A stretch of DNA of 64,000 bases. It comes from Niastella soli (GTDB lineage Bacteria; Bacteroidota; Bacteroidia; Chitinophagales; Chitinophagaceae). The notes beneath the pieces are model-generated. The model was not told the DNA's origin. It worked only from the letters and a program-made list of their open reading frames with translations, and searched no databases. Location: assembly GCF_017742245.1 (NCBI RefSeq), contig NZ_JAGHKO010000017.1:1-64000 (forward strand), given 5' to 3'. Position 1 is the first letter of the stretch; every line of letters begins with the position of its first letter. Both the position numbers and the translations under genes were made by a program. Shown here piece by piece: positions 43,857 through 53,103 of this stretch.

Positions 43857-43945
43857 TGAGTTGTGAGTGGGCTCGCGATTATTTAGACCTCTTTGCCGTT
43901 TCACGTTAGCCGATTGCCGACTCACAACTCACCACTGACAACTGA
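43844..43945. repeat. GTGAGTT/AACTCAC inverted repeat between convergent genes
   Basis: The left arm (43837-43868) is the 3' end of the unknown gene on the plus strand. The right arm (43919-43945) is the start of the 3' region of the minus-strand GHL10 gene. A CTCGCGATTATTTAGAC core lies between them, as at 14.4 and 17.8 kb. Confidence 0.85.
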
Positions 43946-45520
43946 TTATTGCCAATTCACTGTAGCCATCTGACTTTCATTCCCTGTTCTATCTACAGCT
44001 GTTACAAAAACTCCACTTAACTTATTTCTACTTAGAATGAATGTACGATCGCGACGGGTCAGAATGGTGTAATTCCATTTATTGGCATACTGGTAATATA
44101 CTACGTAGTGAAACACATCCTGTTCATTGGGATGCGTCCAGTAAATTCTCAGGGAGTCGCCTGTTATTAAAGAAGAAATTTGTGGCGCCTCGGGTGCTGT
44201 AGCGTCGAGCCAGGGGCTGGCAGGTACCAATGCCTGTTTTTTATAAGGGCCTTCTACCACCGCTTTTGCCAGATTGGAATCCTTTGTTAAAGAACCAATG
44301 CTCCAATGTACTTCGCCGCTGCTTTTTGGCAACATGCCCCGGGTAACCATTATCTGGTTCATTACCTCGGTTGTATTGGAAAGGGTTGTATCACGGCCAA
44401 CACTTATACCAGGCCATAAGTGTCTGTCCTTTTTATTTTCACCCGACCACCAGCCCAATAAAATGGGATAGCTTACGGATGGGCTATTAATTTTCCAGTA
44501 TAGTTGTGGCGTAAAATAATCTACCCAGCCTTCGTTCAACCATAAGCGCGCGTCGGCATACAACTGATTGTACTGATCAAACCCTTCAACAATGGAAGGA
44601 TAGCCAGGCCGCCAGGTACCGAAGGGACTCAATCCAAACTTTACGTATGGCTTTTCCGCCTTTATGTTTTTATACAGGGTCTCAATAAAACCATTCACAC
44701 TATTACGACGCCAGTCGCCCAGGCTAAGCTGACCACCTTTGTCAACATATTCTTTATAGCTGCCTGAATCGGGAAAATCTGCATTCCCATTATAAGATGG
44801 ATAGGGATAAAAATAATCATCGAAGTGCACGCCATCTATATCATATCGTTTCACAAGATCCATCACAACCGAATTAGCATGTTCCTGTGTGCCTTTCTTT
44901 GAAGGATCGAACCACCAGTGACCATCTTTCAGTTTTACCACCAGTTCCGGTTTTTTCTTTACCAGGGAAGTATTGCTCACTTCACCACCCGCCGGTGAAT
45001 GTGCGCGGTAGGGATTCAACCAAACATGTAATTCCAGTCCTCGATCATGCGCCGCCTCTATCCAGAATTGTAAGGGATCATAAAATGGTTCTGGGGCCTT
45101 TCCTTGTTTACCGGTAAGAAAATACGACCAGGGTTCCAGATCGCTTTGATACAAAGCATCTGCCTGGGGACGTACCTGAAAGATCACTGCATTAAAATTA
45201 TGGGACTGTAAAAAATCGAGTAATTGAATAGCTTCCCGTTGTTGCTCCTCAGTAGTTAACCCGCGTTTGCTGGGCCAGTTAATATTGGCCACAGTGGCTA
45301 CCCAGGCAGCTCTAAACTCAGACTGGGATACCGGTGATTTTGGGGATGGCTGGGATTGAGATTGTTGGGATGACTGGGATTGCTGCGATTGCTGGGATGT
45401 TTGCGATGCCGGTTGTTGTCGGACATCAGCAGTTTTAGTTGTCTTTTTTGAAGAAGAACATGCACTAATCAGAACTACCAACAGGCAGCTCGCTGCAAAC
45501 AGGGATAATTTGTTAAACAT
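43946..45520 (-). CDS. GHL10/DUF187 family glycoside hydrolase-like lipoprotein
   Basis: A 524-residue surface or periplasmic lipoprotein (Cys21 in ISAC). A Gln/Ser-rich linker (about 36-66) leads to the (beta/alpha)8 GHL10 domain (about 67-420) with FRAAWVATVANINWPSKRGL, FQVRPQADALYQSDLEPW, LHVWLNPYRAH and DGVHFDDYFYPYP. A C-terminal fibronectin type III-like domain (about 430-524) follows. Relatives (YddW type) are associated with cell wall or glycan turnover; no reaction can be claimed. Confidence 0.9.
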   Translation of the reverse strand: MFNKLSLFAASCLLVVLISACSSSKKTTKTADVRQQPASQTSQQSQQSQSSQQSQSQPSPKSPVSQSEFRAAWVATVANINWPSKRGLTTEEQQREAIQLLDFLQSHNFNAVIFQVRPQADALYQSDLEPWSYFLTGKQGKAPEPFYDPLQFWIEAAHDRGLELHVWLNPYRAHSPAGGEVSNTSLVKKKPELVVKLKDGHWWFDPSKKGTQEHANSVVMDLVKRYDIDGVHFDDYFYPYPSYNGNADFPDSGSYKEYVDKGGQLSLGDWRRNSVNGFIETLYKNIKAEKPYVKFGLSPFGTWRPGYPSIVEGFDQYNQLYADARLWLNEGWVDYFTPQLYWKINSPSVSYPILLGWWSGENKKDRHLWPGISVGRDTTLSNTTEVMNQIMVTRGMLPKSSGEVHWSIGSLTKDSNLAKAVVEGPYKKQALVPASPWLDATAPEAPQISSLITGDSLRIYWTHPNEQDVFHYVVYYQYANKWNYTILTRRDRTFILSRNKLSGVFVTAVDRTGNESQMATVNWQ

Positions 45521-45574
45521 AGTCGGCTCGCGGTTGAAAAATTTACCGGAGCGCTAAAAATAGGACAAAAGAAA

Positions 45575-45679
45575 TAATTTCTGATTTTGAGATTTGGGGA
45601 TTTTGGGATTTCCTCTGTATTGGCAGTCCTGTTATTGATTAAATCTCAAAATCTCCAAATCGCAAAATCCTGCAATCAA
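45575..45679. repeat. GATTTTG/CAAAATC heptad inverted repeat after the DUF1080 gene
   Basis: Arms GATTTTGAGATTTGGGG-type (45582-45611) and AAATCTCAAAATCTCCAAAT (45641-45672) pair almost fully. The near arm starts 1 nt after the TAG stop in the gene's sense. The unit is yet another sequence with the same period. Confidence 0.85.
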
Positions 45680-46336
45680 CTACTTGGTATCAGGAAGAAT
45701 TTTTACCTGAATATTTTTATAGTATACTTTGCTGTTGGGATCGTGGCCCTGTAAAGCAAATGTGCCGCTGGAGAGTAAACGACCACTCATATCGGCCGGG
45801 CGTTTCGCATCAGCGGGTTCTGTATATTCAACAGTTGTTTTACCATTTACTTTAATGGTAACTTTTTTTCCCTGTACAATGATCTCTTCAGTAAACCAAA
45901 CGTTGTCTTTTGCAAACACCTCTTTTACATCCTGGATCGCATACAAGCTGCCGGTCCTGCGCCAGTCTGTGTGTGAATTATTCACCTGAACTTCATACCC
46001 TTTGGATGGCCAGCCTGATTCCTGGTAAGCAGTATGAAAATAAATGCCTGAATTAGAGCCGGGCCTGGTCATCACCTGTGCCTTGAAATGAAAATTTTTG
46101 AAGTCGTGGTCCTGAACGGGTCCATTATAAAACAGGTGGGCCACATTTCCGTGGGCAATGATCATACCGCTGTCAACAGTAAAAGTACCGGCATTCTCTC
46201 CTACCTTCCAATCGGTAAGCGTTTTGCCATCAAACAGCGAGATCCATCCTTTCGACTGCTTTTGTGCAAAGCTGGCAATAGTAATTAAACAACCCGCCAG
46301 CGTTAAGCCAATAGATAACTTTCTCATTGTAATCAT
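45680..46336 (-). CDS. DUF1080 domain protein (3-keto-disaccharide hydrolase-like), secreted
   Basis: A 218-residue secreted beta-jelly-roll protein, signal peptide ending near SFAQK. It contains the DUF1080 core: WISLFDGKTLTDWKVGE, PGSNSGIYFHT, GYEVQVNNS and GTFALQGHDPNSKVYYKNIQV. Some members hydrolyse 3-keto-glycosides, but there is no ketoglycoside oxidase next to it here. ATG at 46327 is an alternative start. Confidence 0.92.
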   Translation of the reverse strand: MITMRKLSIGLTLAGCLITIASFAQKQSKGWISLFDGKTLTDWKVGENAGTFTVDSGMIIAHGNVAHLFYNGPVQDHDFKNFHFKAQVMTRPGSNSGIYFHTAYQESGWPSKGYEVQVNNSHTDWRRTGSLYAIQDVKEVFAKDNVWFTEEIIVQGKKVTIKVNGKTTVEYTEPADAKRPADMSGRLLSSGTFALQGHDPNSKVYYKNIQVKILPDTK

Positions 46337-46490
46337 TTGAATGAAGGTAGGTGTTTAGCAAACCAAAAAATGTTACAGGCTACCTATTTCAGCGGCTGGT
46401 GCACAATTTTGGAGTTATAGATACACAATTGTGTTCCCCTGAAACCAGTAACCTGTAACCCCACTTAGGCGGGACAAGCTTTGTAACGGG

Positions 46491-46754
46491 TTATCCTTTC
46501 TTATTTTCTTTATACCGCTTATCGGCGGTACCATCTTTCTTCACATGTTTGGTAGCGGTATCAGCGGCAGCGGCATTTTTATTAGCCTTGTAGCGCATGT
46601 CGGGCGAACCATCCTTTTTTGTTGGGGCCGCCTCTTTTTTAGCAGGAGCGGTTTGTGCTTTTTTAGCACTTTCTTTTTTAGCAGGAGTAGTTTGGGCAAA
46701 ATTCATTCCTGCACAGGCGAGTAAAAAGCAAACAACGAAAACGACTTTTTTCAT
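46491..46754 (-). CDS. small secreted Lys/Ala-rich protein
   Basis: An 87-residue protein with a signal peptide ending near NFAQ. The mature part is low in complexity: AKKESAKKAQ and two related units, KKDGSPDMRYKANKN and KKDGTADKRYKENKK. Such short peptides are widespread in Bacteroidota and have no known function. Confidence 0.8.
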   Translation of the reverse strand: MKKVVFVVCFLLACAGMNFAQTTPAKKESAKKAQTAPAKKEAAPTKKDGSPDMRYKANKNAAAADTATKHVKKDGTADKRYKENKKG

Positions 46755-46857
46755 GATACTTAATTTTTATTGTTAAAGGGACCAATACTAACCCTATCAA
46801 AATTAAATCCAATTGATCATCCAAAATTTGCATTAACTTCCTATTAAAAAATAACCC

Positions 46858-48060
46858 TTGCCATCAGTTGTCGAACGGATACAAAACTTTAACAGTAACC
46901 GCCTGCCTTTTTATACCAGGTTGAAATATGAGGCCATGGCCAAGGACCCGTTTTACTTTTTCCGGGGTACCGCCCATTTGTTTTATGAGGACCTTGCCAG
47001 TGCCAATGCCCTGCCGGCTTCTCCTCTTATCTGGGCATGCGGCGACCTGCACCTCGAGAATTTTGGCAGCTACAAAGGTGATAACCGGTTGGTATACTTC
47101 GACCTGAATGATTTTGACGAATCGGCCCTGGCGCCTGCCGCCTGGGAACTGACCCGGATGTTGACCAGCATTTTTGTGGGATTGATCGCTATGGGTGTGG
47201 GCGAGCCGGAAGCCAAAAACATGGCACTGCTATATCTTAAATCCTATTCACTGGTGTTAAGTAAGGGCCGGTCGCGGTATATTGAACCGCAAACCGCCAA
47301 GGGCATTGTAAGGTCCTTTCTGTTAAAAGTGGGGGAACGCAAACAAAAGGACCTGATAAAAGAACGCACCATCCGCAAGAACGGCAACATTGCCCTGCTG
47401 GTAGACCGTAAACGGTTGTTCCCCATCAATGACCCGGCGCTAACAAAAAAATTGACTGAGTTTGTTGACGGCTGGATGGTGAATGTGCATCACCACCGCT
47501 TTCAGGTAATTGATTCGGGTTTTCGAATAGCCGGAACTGGCAGCCTGGGCGTTAAACGCTATCTTTTTTTACTGGAACGGTTACATGGCGAACAGAAATA
47601 CCTGTTGCTGGATATGAAACTATCGCTCCCTTCTTCCCTTCAATCACAATTATCTATAAAGCAGCCCGCCTGGTTGTCTGAGGCGGCCAGGGTGGTATCC
47701 GTGCAGGAATGGATGCAAAATATCTCCCCCGCCCTGTTGCGACCAGTGCTGTTCAACAACGAATCGTATGTAATAAAAGAGATGCAGCCCACAGCCGATA
47801 AGATCAACTTTGCTACTTTGGAGAACCGGTTCGATGATATAGAGAAAATACTGGAAAATATGGCCCTGCTCACGGCATCAGCCCAACTAAGAAGTTCAGG
47901 CCGGCAAGGCTCAGCCATAGCCGATGAATTGATGGCTTTTGGCCGTGATGAAGCCTGGATGCCTGCTATAATAGAATATGCCAGGCAATATGCCAACCAG
48001 GTAAAAGCTGATTTTAACCAATACCTGGCGGCGTATACGGCTGGTCATTTTGGAAAATAG
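46858..48060 (+). CDS. DUF2252 family protein
   Basis: A 400-residue protein of the DUF2252 family, a kinase-like (APH-related) fold. The conserved segments are present: DPFYFFRGTAHLFYEDL, ACGDLHLENFGSYKGDN and YFDLNDFDESALAPAAWEL. The only start that keeps the conserved N-terminus is TTG at 46858, just after an in-frame TAA. The function is unknown. Confidence 0.88.
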   Translation: MPSVVERIQNFNSNRLPFYTRLKYEAMAKDPFYFFRGTAHLFYEDLASANALPASPLIWACGDLHLENFGSYKGDNRLVYFDLNDFDESALAPAAWELTRMLTSIFVGLIAMGVGEPEAKNMALLYLKSYSLVLSKGRSRYIEPQTAKGIVRSFLLKVGERKQKDLIKERTIRKNGNIALLVDRKRLFPINDPALTKKLTEFVDGWMVNVHHHRFQVIDSGFRIAGTGSLGVKRYLFLLERLHGEQKYLLLDMKLSLPSSLQSQLSIKQPAWLSEAARVVSVQEWMQNISPALLRPVLFNNESYVIKEMQPTADKINFATLENRFDDIEKILENMALLTASAQLRSSGRQGSAIADELMAFGRDEAWMPAIIEYARQYANQVKADFNQYLAAYTAGHFGK

Positions 48061-48061
48061 G

Positions 48062-49060
48062 TTATCGTTTGCCTACCCAGTGCGGGTAAATGGGAATTTG
48101 CTCACTCACCGCATTCAATTGTAAAAGATGTTCCGGAGATAAACTCCAGCCCGTCGCATCCAGGTTTTCAAGCAATTGTTTTTCATTGCGGGCGCCAATA
48201 ACAACATTCGAAACTGTAGGATTATTCAGTAACCAGTTGATAGACACCTGGGAAATGGATTTACCTGTCTCCGCCGCTACCTGGTCCAATACATCGATCA
48301 CGTTATACAGATGTTCGTCTGCCACTGGTGGCGCTCCGGCCAATCCACCTGCTTTAACGCGTCCTTCCGGCAATGGGTTATTCCGTCTGATCTTACCGGT
48401 TAAACGCCCCCAGCCCAGCGGGCTCCAAACCATCAGCCCCAGTCCCTGGTCTTTCAACAAAGGCATTAATTCCTGTTCATAATCCCGCCCGATGAGGGAA
48501 TAGTATCCCTGATAGATCACGTATTTCTCCAGGTTATGCCGTTCAGCTACTGACAATGATTTCATCAGTTGCCAGGCGGTGAAGTTGGAAGCCCCAATAT
48601 ATCTTACTTTTCCGCTGGTAACCAGGTAATCTAAAGTGCGCAATGTTTCTTCAACCGGCGTGTCCTCATCAAAAGCATGCATAAAGAACACATCAATGTA
48701 ATCAGTTCCTAACCTTTTCAGACTGTCTTCAACAGCTTTAATAAGATGGTAGCGGGAAGAACCTGTGTCATTGGGCCCTTCACCCATAGCAAAGGCGGCC
48801 TTGGTAGCGAGGATCACTTTATCACGACGGCCTTTAATCGACGCGCCTAAAATTTCTTCTGAAGCTCCCTGAGAATAGACATTGGCGGTATCAAAAAAAT
48901 TCATGCCCCGTTCAATGCTGAGGTCTACCAGCCGGGTTGCTTCTTTTATATCTGTTTCGCCCCAACGTTTAAAAAATTCATTGGTGCCACCAAATGTTGC
49001 TGTGCCTAAACTTAATACCGGTACTTTTAATCCCGACCTGCCTAAATTTCTGTATTCCAT
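48062..49060 (-). CDS. aldo/keto reductase
   Basis: A 332-residue NADPH-dependent (alpha/beta)8 oxidoreductase. The catalytic tetrad is visible: Asp and Tyr in NFFDTANVYSQGASEEILG, Lys in VILATKAAF, and His in DVFFMHAFD. YIGASNFTAWQL and SNVVIGARNEKQL are cofactor-binding regions. It ends 1 bp from the end of the DUF2252 gene, tail to tail. Its substrate is unknown. Confidence 0.94.
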   Translation of the reverse strand: MEYRNLGRSGLKVPVLSLGTATFGGTNEFFKRWGETDIKEATRLVDLSIERGMNFFDTANVYSQGASEEILGASIKGRRDKVILATKAAFAMGEGPNDTGSSRYHLIKAVEDSLKRLGTDYIDVFFMHAFDEDTPVEETLRTLDYLVTSGKVRYIGASNFTAWQLMKSLSVAERHNLEKYVIYQGYYSLIGRDYEQELMPLLKDQGLGLMVWSPLGWGRLTGKIRRNNPLPEGRVKAGGLAGAPPVADEHLYNVIDVLDQVAAETGKSISQVSINWLLNNPTVSNVVIGARNEKQLLENLDATGWSLSPEHLLQLNAVSEQIPIYPHWVGKR

Positions 49061-49147
49061 GTTTTGTGCATTTAATTTATATCACAAATTTCAGTACATG
49101 GCTGCCGGGGATAAAGGACATTTATCACTAATATGGAGTGACAATTA

Positions 49148-49735
49148 TCACGCGCTGGCCAGGCGGCTCAGGGTTTCGCGGGAAACACCCAGGAAGGAGG
49201 CGATCAATGATTTGGGAACACGTTGAATAAGACCGGGATAATTTGAGACCAGTTTGTCATACTGTTCTTTAACGCTGCTGCTGATCAAACATAAGATCCG
49301 GTGTTGAAACTGAATATAATTAGCCGTTGCCTGTTTACTAAAGAAGTATTCCATTTTCTGCACCTCGCGACAAAGCTTTTCGCGGTTCTGTAAAGTAATA
49401 AACAGGGTATCACAGTCTTCCAGGCAATCAACCTGAAGCGTGGCAGTTGTTTGGTGGTGGTAGGCCTGCGGATCGGTGATCCAGCAGTGCTCCATCCCAA
49501 ATTGAACAATGTGCTCTTTGCCCTCCGAATCTATGTAACTCACTTTCATGAGCCCGTTAACCAGGAAATAGTCATTATGTACATATTCCCCTTCTCTTAT
49601 GATGATCTGGTGCTTCTTGAATTTCTTAGCCGAAAAACGTGACAGCACCAATTCAAACTCCTCATCGGTCAATGGGACAAACGCTTCAATTTGCTGCCGT
49701 AATATGTTGCTCATAACCTGTAAGTATTGGGTCAT
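49148..49735 (-). CDS. Crp/Fnr family transcriptional regulator
   Basis: A 195-residue regulator with a cyclic-nucleotide-type beta-barrel (about 15-115; IREGEYVHNDYFLVNGLMKV) and a C-terminal HTH (VPKSLIASFLGVSRETLSRL). The signature RERFL-type phosphate loop is not obvious, so the ligand is unknown, as in many Bacteroidota members. The first ATG overlaps the stop of the TPR membrane gene (TAATG), which argues for translational coupling; ATG at 49714 is an alternative. Confidence 0.9.
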   Translation of the reverse strand: MTQYLQVMSNILRQQIEAFVPLTDEEFELVLSRFSAKKFKKHQIIIREGEYVHNDYFLVNGLMKVSYIDSEGKEHIVQFGMEHCWITDPQAYHHQTTATLQVDCLEDCDTLFITLQNREKLCREVQKMEYFFSKQATANYIQFQHRILCLISSSVKEQYDKLVSNYPGLIQRVPKSLIASFLGVSRETLSRLASA

Positions 49736-50985
49736 TATTTGTTATTCCTTCTGATCACCAAAAAGTTAATCAGCACCTGAAAGGCAACAAAGGCTATCAG
49801 GTATACAATTACCAGGGTGTCGAAAACAGGGCTTTGGGCGTAAGCGGTGGCTAACGCACTTGCACCCAGTACTGCCAGGCTAATGGTATAAATAAGTATT
49901 GAGTTATATTTCGAAGGCACGAACATAACACTGAGCGGCACCATCATGGTTAAGCCATAAGCTGCTACAAACATATATCGTACGTCGCCTTTGACGGCAA
50001 GCATTACCAGTCCGGTCAATAAAACACCCACACTCACCGCTACGAAATTAGAGCTCATCTTCTCCTTTTTATCAAGCAGGAATTTTCCATACTGGTTGAA
50101 CCGCAGGAACAGGTTACTGACCGGTTTGATGATCCAGGTTGAAAAAGCAAACAGGGCAAGCAAAACGATCACGGGAATAAGAACAGGCTGTAAGCCTGTT
50201 TTCCTACTGGCCAGTTCGTTCAATGCCTGCGTACCAAGCCAAAGCCCCAGCAGGATACCCCATTGGTACTTTGCCCCCATGTTGCCGATCCAGAATGCAT
50301 ATTTCAAAAACAACCGGTATACGGGATTGCTGGCTTTGAGCGCTTCGATCATGCCGCGTTGCGCATAGTCAAAATTGGGGTCGTTCTTTAAGGCTTCTTT
50401 AAAGTGTTTCAATGCTTTTTTATGATCGCCCTTTTCCAGCAAGCCCCAGCCATAGTTGGCATGGGTATACGGGTTGTTGGGATCATTTCTTAAAGCGCCT
50501 TCAATAGTGGCAAATGATTCTTCTTTTCTATTCAGTTTTATTAATACCGTGCTTCTTACATTCAGGGCCAGCAGGTCTTCGGGATCAATCTCCAATGACC
50601 GGTTGGCCAGCCGTAAGGATTCATCATACTGCTTGCGGGCTAATTTTATATTCGCGAACCAGGCAAAATAATCTGCTGTATAAGGATCGAGCGAAATAGC
50701 CTGCTGAATGCTTTTCTCGCCATCATCATACTTATCTTTATGTATATCAACCCGGGATTTTATAAAATATAAATGCGCCGTATCTGGCGACAATCCAATT
50801 GCATCTTCAATAATACTTTCAGACTCCTCTATCTTAGCCTGCGCCAGATTTAACTCTGACAGCAACCCCAGGTAATAAATATTAGTAGGCTCCTGAGCCA
50901 GTAATTGTCGTAGGATCTTTTCTGCTGCGTCGTATTTTCTTTGTTGAATTAGAATACCAACCTTCGATAGACTATAATCCGTCAT
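49735..50985 (-). CDS. TPR-repeat membrane protein
   Basis: A 416-residue protein. The N-terminal half (about 1-205) is made of tetratricopeptide repeats (EKILRQLLAQEPTNIYYLGL, SLEIDPEDLLALNVRSTVLI, DPNNPYTHANYGWGLLEKGD). The C-terminal half has five or six predicted membrane helices (for example LIPVIVLLALFAFSTWI and FVAVSVGVLLTGLVMLAV). The TPR part is likely cytoplasmic. It lies 1 bp after the TPR-AAA gene and overlaps the Crp gene, so the three form one operon. It may anchor the ATPase at the membrane (inference). Confidence 0.85.
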   Translation of the reverse strand: MTDYSLSKVGILIQQRKYDAAEKILRQLLAQEPTNIYYLGLLSELNLAQAKIEESESIIEDAIGLSPDTAHLYFIKSRVDIHKDKYDDGEKSIQQAISLDPYTADYFAWFANIKLARKQYDESLRLANRSLEIDPEDLLALNVRSTVLIKLNRKEESFATIEGALRNDPNNPYTHANYGWGLLEKGDHKKALKHFKEALKNDPNFDYAQRGMIEALKASNPVYRLFLKYAFWIGNMGAKYQWGILLGLWLGTQALNELASRKTGLQPVLIPVIVLLALFAFSTWIIKPVSNLFLRFNQYGKFLLDKKEKMSSNFVAVSVGVLLTGLVMLAVKGDVRYMFVAAYGLTMMVPLSVMFVPSKYNSILIYTISLAVLGASALATAYAQSPVFDTLVIVYLIAFVAFQVLINFLVIRRNNK

Positions 50986-50986
50986 G

Positions 50987-52300
50987 TCACTTTTTTATTT
51001 TTAAATAGGATAGGATATCGTCATATAAACCGGAATCATTGGCAAACATGGCAAAGTTCCTGGCGGTCATGAACCATTCCTGGGTACTTGCTTTGTGTTT
51101 TTTAACGGCACTCAACAGATCTTTTGTTTCAATTGGTTTGGGAATACCGTCGGTGAAGGAAGATTCCAGCTTTAACTCTATCGCTATATCAATGAGGGCG
51201 TCAATATCTGCACCGGAATAGTGCTCTGTTTTTTTAGATATCTGTGAATAGTCAATAGTATCGGTTGGTTTGTTTTTAAGCTTCAAACGTAAGATCGATT
51301 CGCGGGTTGGCTCATCTGGCGGTGGTACAAACACAATCCGATCGAACCGGCCGGGTCTTCTGAAAGCGGGGTCCAGGTTCCAGGGTGTATTGGTTGCGCC
51401 AATGATCAATACGCCTTCATTGCTGGTATCGATGCCATCCAGCTCCTGCAAAAACTGATTGATGAGGTGTCGACCGGCTGATTGCTTCATGTCGGTCCTG
51501 CTGGCGCCGAGGGCATCAATTTCATCAATGAATAAAATACAGGGTGTGTTGTACCGGGCCAGTTCAAATATTTCATGCAGGTTTTTCTCACTGTTACCGA
51601 TCCACATGTCCAGAATATCGTTCAACCCTACACTGATGAATTTGGCATTTACCTGTCCTGCCGTTGCTTTGGCCAAAAAGGTTTTGCCACATCCGGGCGG
51701 GCCATACAATAAAATACCACCGCCGATCTTTTTACCATAGGCCTTATACAGCTCAGGATGCATCAATGGTTTTATGATCTTTAGTTCGATCTCTTTTTTC
51801 ACCGCATCCATACCACCTACATCGCTGAAATTGATCGATGGCTTTTGTAAAAAGCGGGTGTCATAGATCTCTTCTTCATAGACCTCGGGCTCCGGCCGGC
51901 CACCTTTTACCCGTAAGTGACTATCCAGTTCTTCATCAAAGAAACCGGGGTCAATAGACAATACTTTTTTATACGTTTCAATAGCCCGCGCAATGGAATT
52001 TTCTTTTAGCAATCCTTTTGCATACCAGGTGAGCGCCTCTACGTCCTGGTTACCGCTTTCAATAAATTCTTCCAGAATTACATTACAGGCCGAATAATTG
52101 CCTTTTTGGTAAAAGGTCTTCGCCAGGCCTATCGTGGCTTTTGTATCGCGTGATGATTTCAGTACCAGGGTAAATTCCGCTTCCGCTTCTTCCAGACGGT
52201 TCAGTGCCAGTAATGTATCAGCCAGTAACAACCTCAGCGGAGTATTATTGGGCGAATGCCGCAACGCCTCCCGCAAACTGTCAATAGTATTCTCGTTCAT
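50987..52300 (-). CDS. AAA+ ATPase with N-terminal TPR repeats
   Basis: A 437-residue fusion of TPR repeats (about 1-125) with a classical AAA domain of the Vps4/katanin/FtsH type (about 155-437). Walker A GPPGCGKT ends at Lys206, Walker B is ILFIDE (Asp259, Glu260), sensor 1 Asn304 lies in GATNTPW, and Arg fingers in FRRPGRFD (Arg315, Arg318). A pore-loop-like segment MWIGNSEKN (Trp233) fits a substrate-threading ATPase. The domain carries no protease. The target is unknown; the TPR part may pick substrates. Confidence 0.93.
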   Translation of the reverse strand: MNENTIDSLREALRHSPNNTPLRLLLADTLLALNRLEEAEAEFTLVLKSSRDTKATIGLAKTFYQKGNYSACNVILEEFIESGNQDVEALTWYAKGLLKENSIARAIETYKKVLSIDPGFFDEELDSHLRVKGGRPEPEVYEEEIYDTRFLQKPSINFSDVGGMDAVKKEIELKIIKPLMHPELYKAYGKKIGGGILLYGPPGCGKTFLAKATAGQVNAKFISVGLNDILDMWIGNSEKNLHEIFELARYNTPCILFIDEIDALGASRTDMKQSAGRHLINQFLQELDGIDTSNEGVLIIGATNTPWNLDPAFRRPGRFDRIVFVPPPDEPTRESILRLKLKNKPTDTIDYSQISKKTEHYSGADIDALIDIAIELKLESSFTDGIPKPIETKDLLSAVKKHKASTQEWFMTARNFAMFANDSGLYDDILSYLKIKK

Positions 52301-52535
52301 TATTCACTTTGTATTACAATCCACGTAAATGTTTATTAAAGGAACGTTAAAACCGCGCGCACACAACCTCACCCTGCTTTTCTATTCCAAAAAACGGGTG
52401 AAATATACAAAATAGCCGGTTACGACTATTATTTTACGGTGTAATCTTTGACAGCCGTCGAACAAATAAAACTGCCTCACTCAAGGATTGAAGGCAAAAA
52501 ATATCATACCACCCAAAATTTGAATTGGAGCATTA
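52301..52535. other. intergenic region upstream of the TPR-AAA gene
   Basis: A 235-bp gap with no clear hairpin, repeat or small gene. It holds the promoter for the AAA operon and the 3' end of the lipoprotein gene. Confidence 0.4.
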
Positions 52536-53096
52536 TTAATGCATACACCCCATGAACACGTCCTCTTTTATGGTTTTTACGGAAGGGATTTTGTCTTTAA
52601 GCAGCCTGGTCACGCTATCGGCCTGACCTTTTGCAGCATACATGCCGGCTATTGAAACCATTTCTGCATTATCGGCTTTTTCATTACAGAATTGATTGGA
52701 CATTTCAATGCTCACAAAGTTCTCGTCTTCAGTAGGTCTCCTTGGGTAATACGACCCCGCATACATTTCATCATCAGAAGAGTCCGGCACAATGATCCCC
52801 TTGCCCGGTTTATAAGTGCGGTCGAGCATGTTGAACCTGGAGCCCAAAATGGAAACGGCGTTGGTTGAAATTGCTTTTAAGGAATCGAAATTGTGCCCTG
52901 CCGCCACCTGAACTATATAATAAGTGGCAGTCTCGTTTTCCGGTGCTTCCTCAGTTTGACTGGCAGCTGTATCGGAAACCAGTACCGTTTGCGGTGCTGG
53001 CATTGAATCGATCTTCGTTTCTTTCTTAACAGGAGCAGGATGTTGACCGCATGCTGGCAATAACAACACTATATAGACAAGCACTAATTGCTTCAT
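52536..53096 (-). CDS. lipoprotein of unknown function
   Basis: A 186-residue lipoprotein from the chosen ATG (MKQLVLVYIVLLLPACGQ, lipidated Cys16). A Pro/Thr/Glu-rich linker is followed by a compact domain that begins TYYIVQVAAGHNFDSLKAIS, reminiscent of a SPOR-type beta-alpha unit, but I cannot assign it. It is 7 bp after an open frame at 53104 and downstream of the ABC ATPase and 8-TM genes. A longer frame to 53159 is not favoured since its extra residues overlap that open frame. Confidence 0.75.
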   Translation of the reverse strand: MKQLVLVYIVLLLPACGQHPAPVKKETKIDSMPAPQTVLVSDTAASQTEEAPENETATYYIVQVAAGHNFDSLKAISTNAVSILGSRFNMLDRTYKPGKGIIVPDSSDDEMYAGSYYPRRPTEDENFVSIEMSNQFCNEKADNAEMVSIAGMYAAKGQADSVTRLLKDKIPSVKTIKEDVFMGCMH

Positions 53097-53103
53097 ACAC
53101 TTA

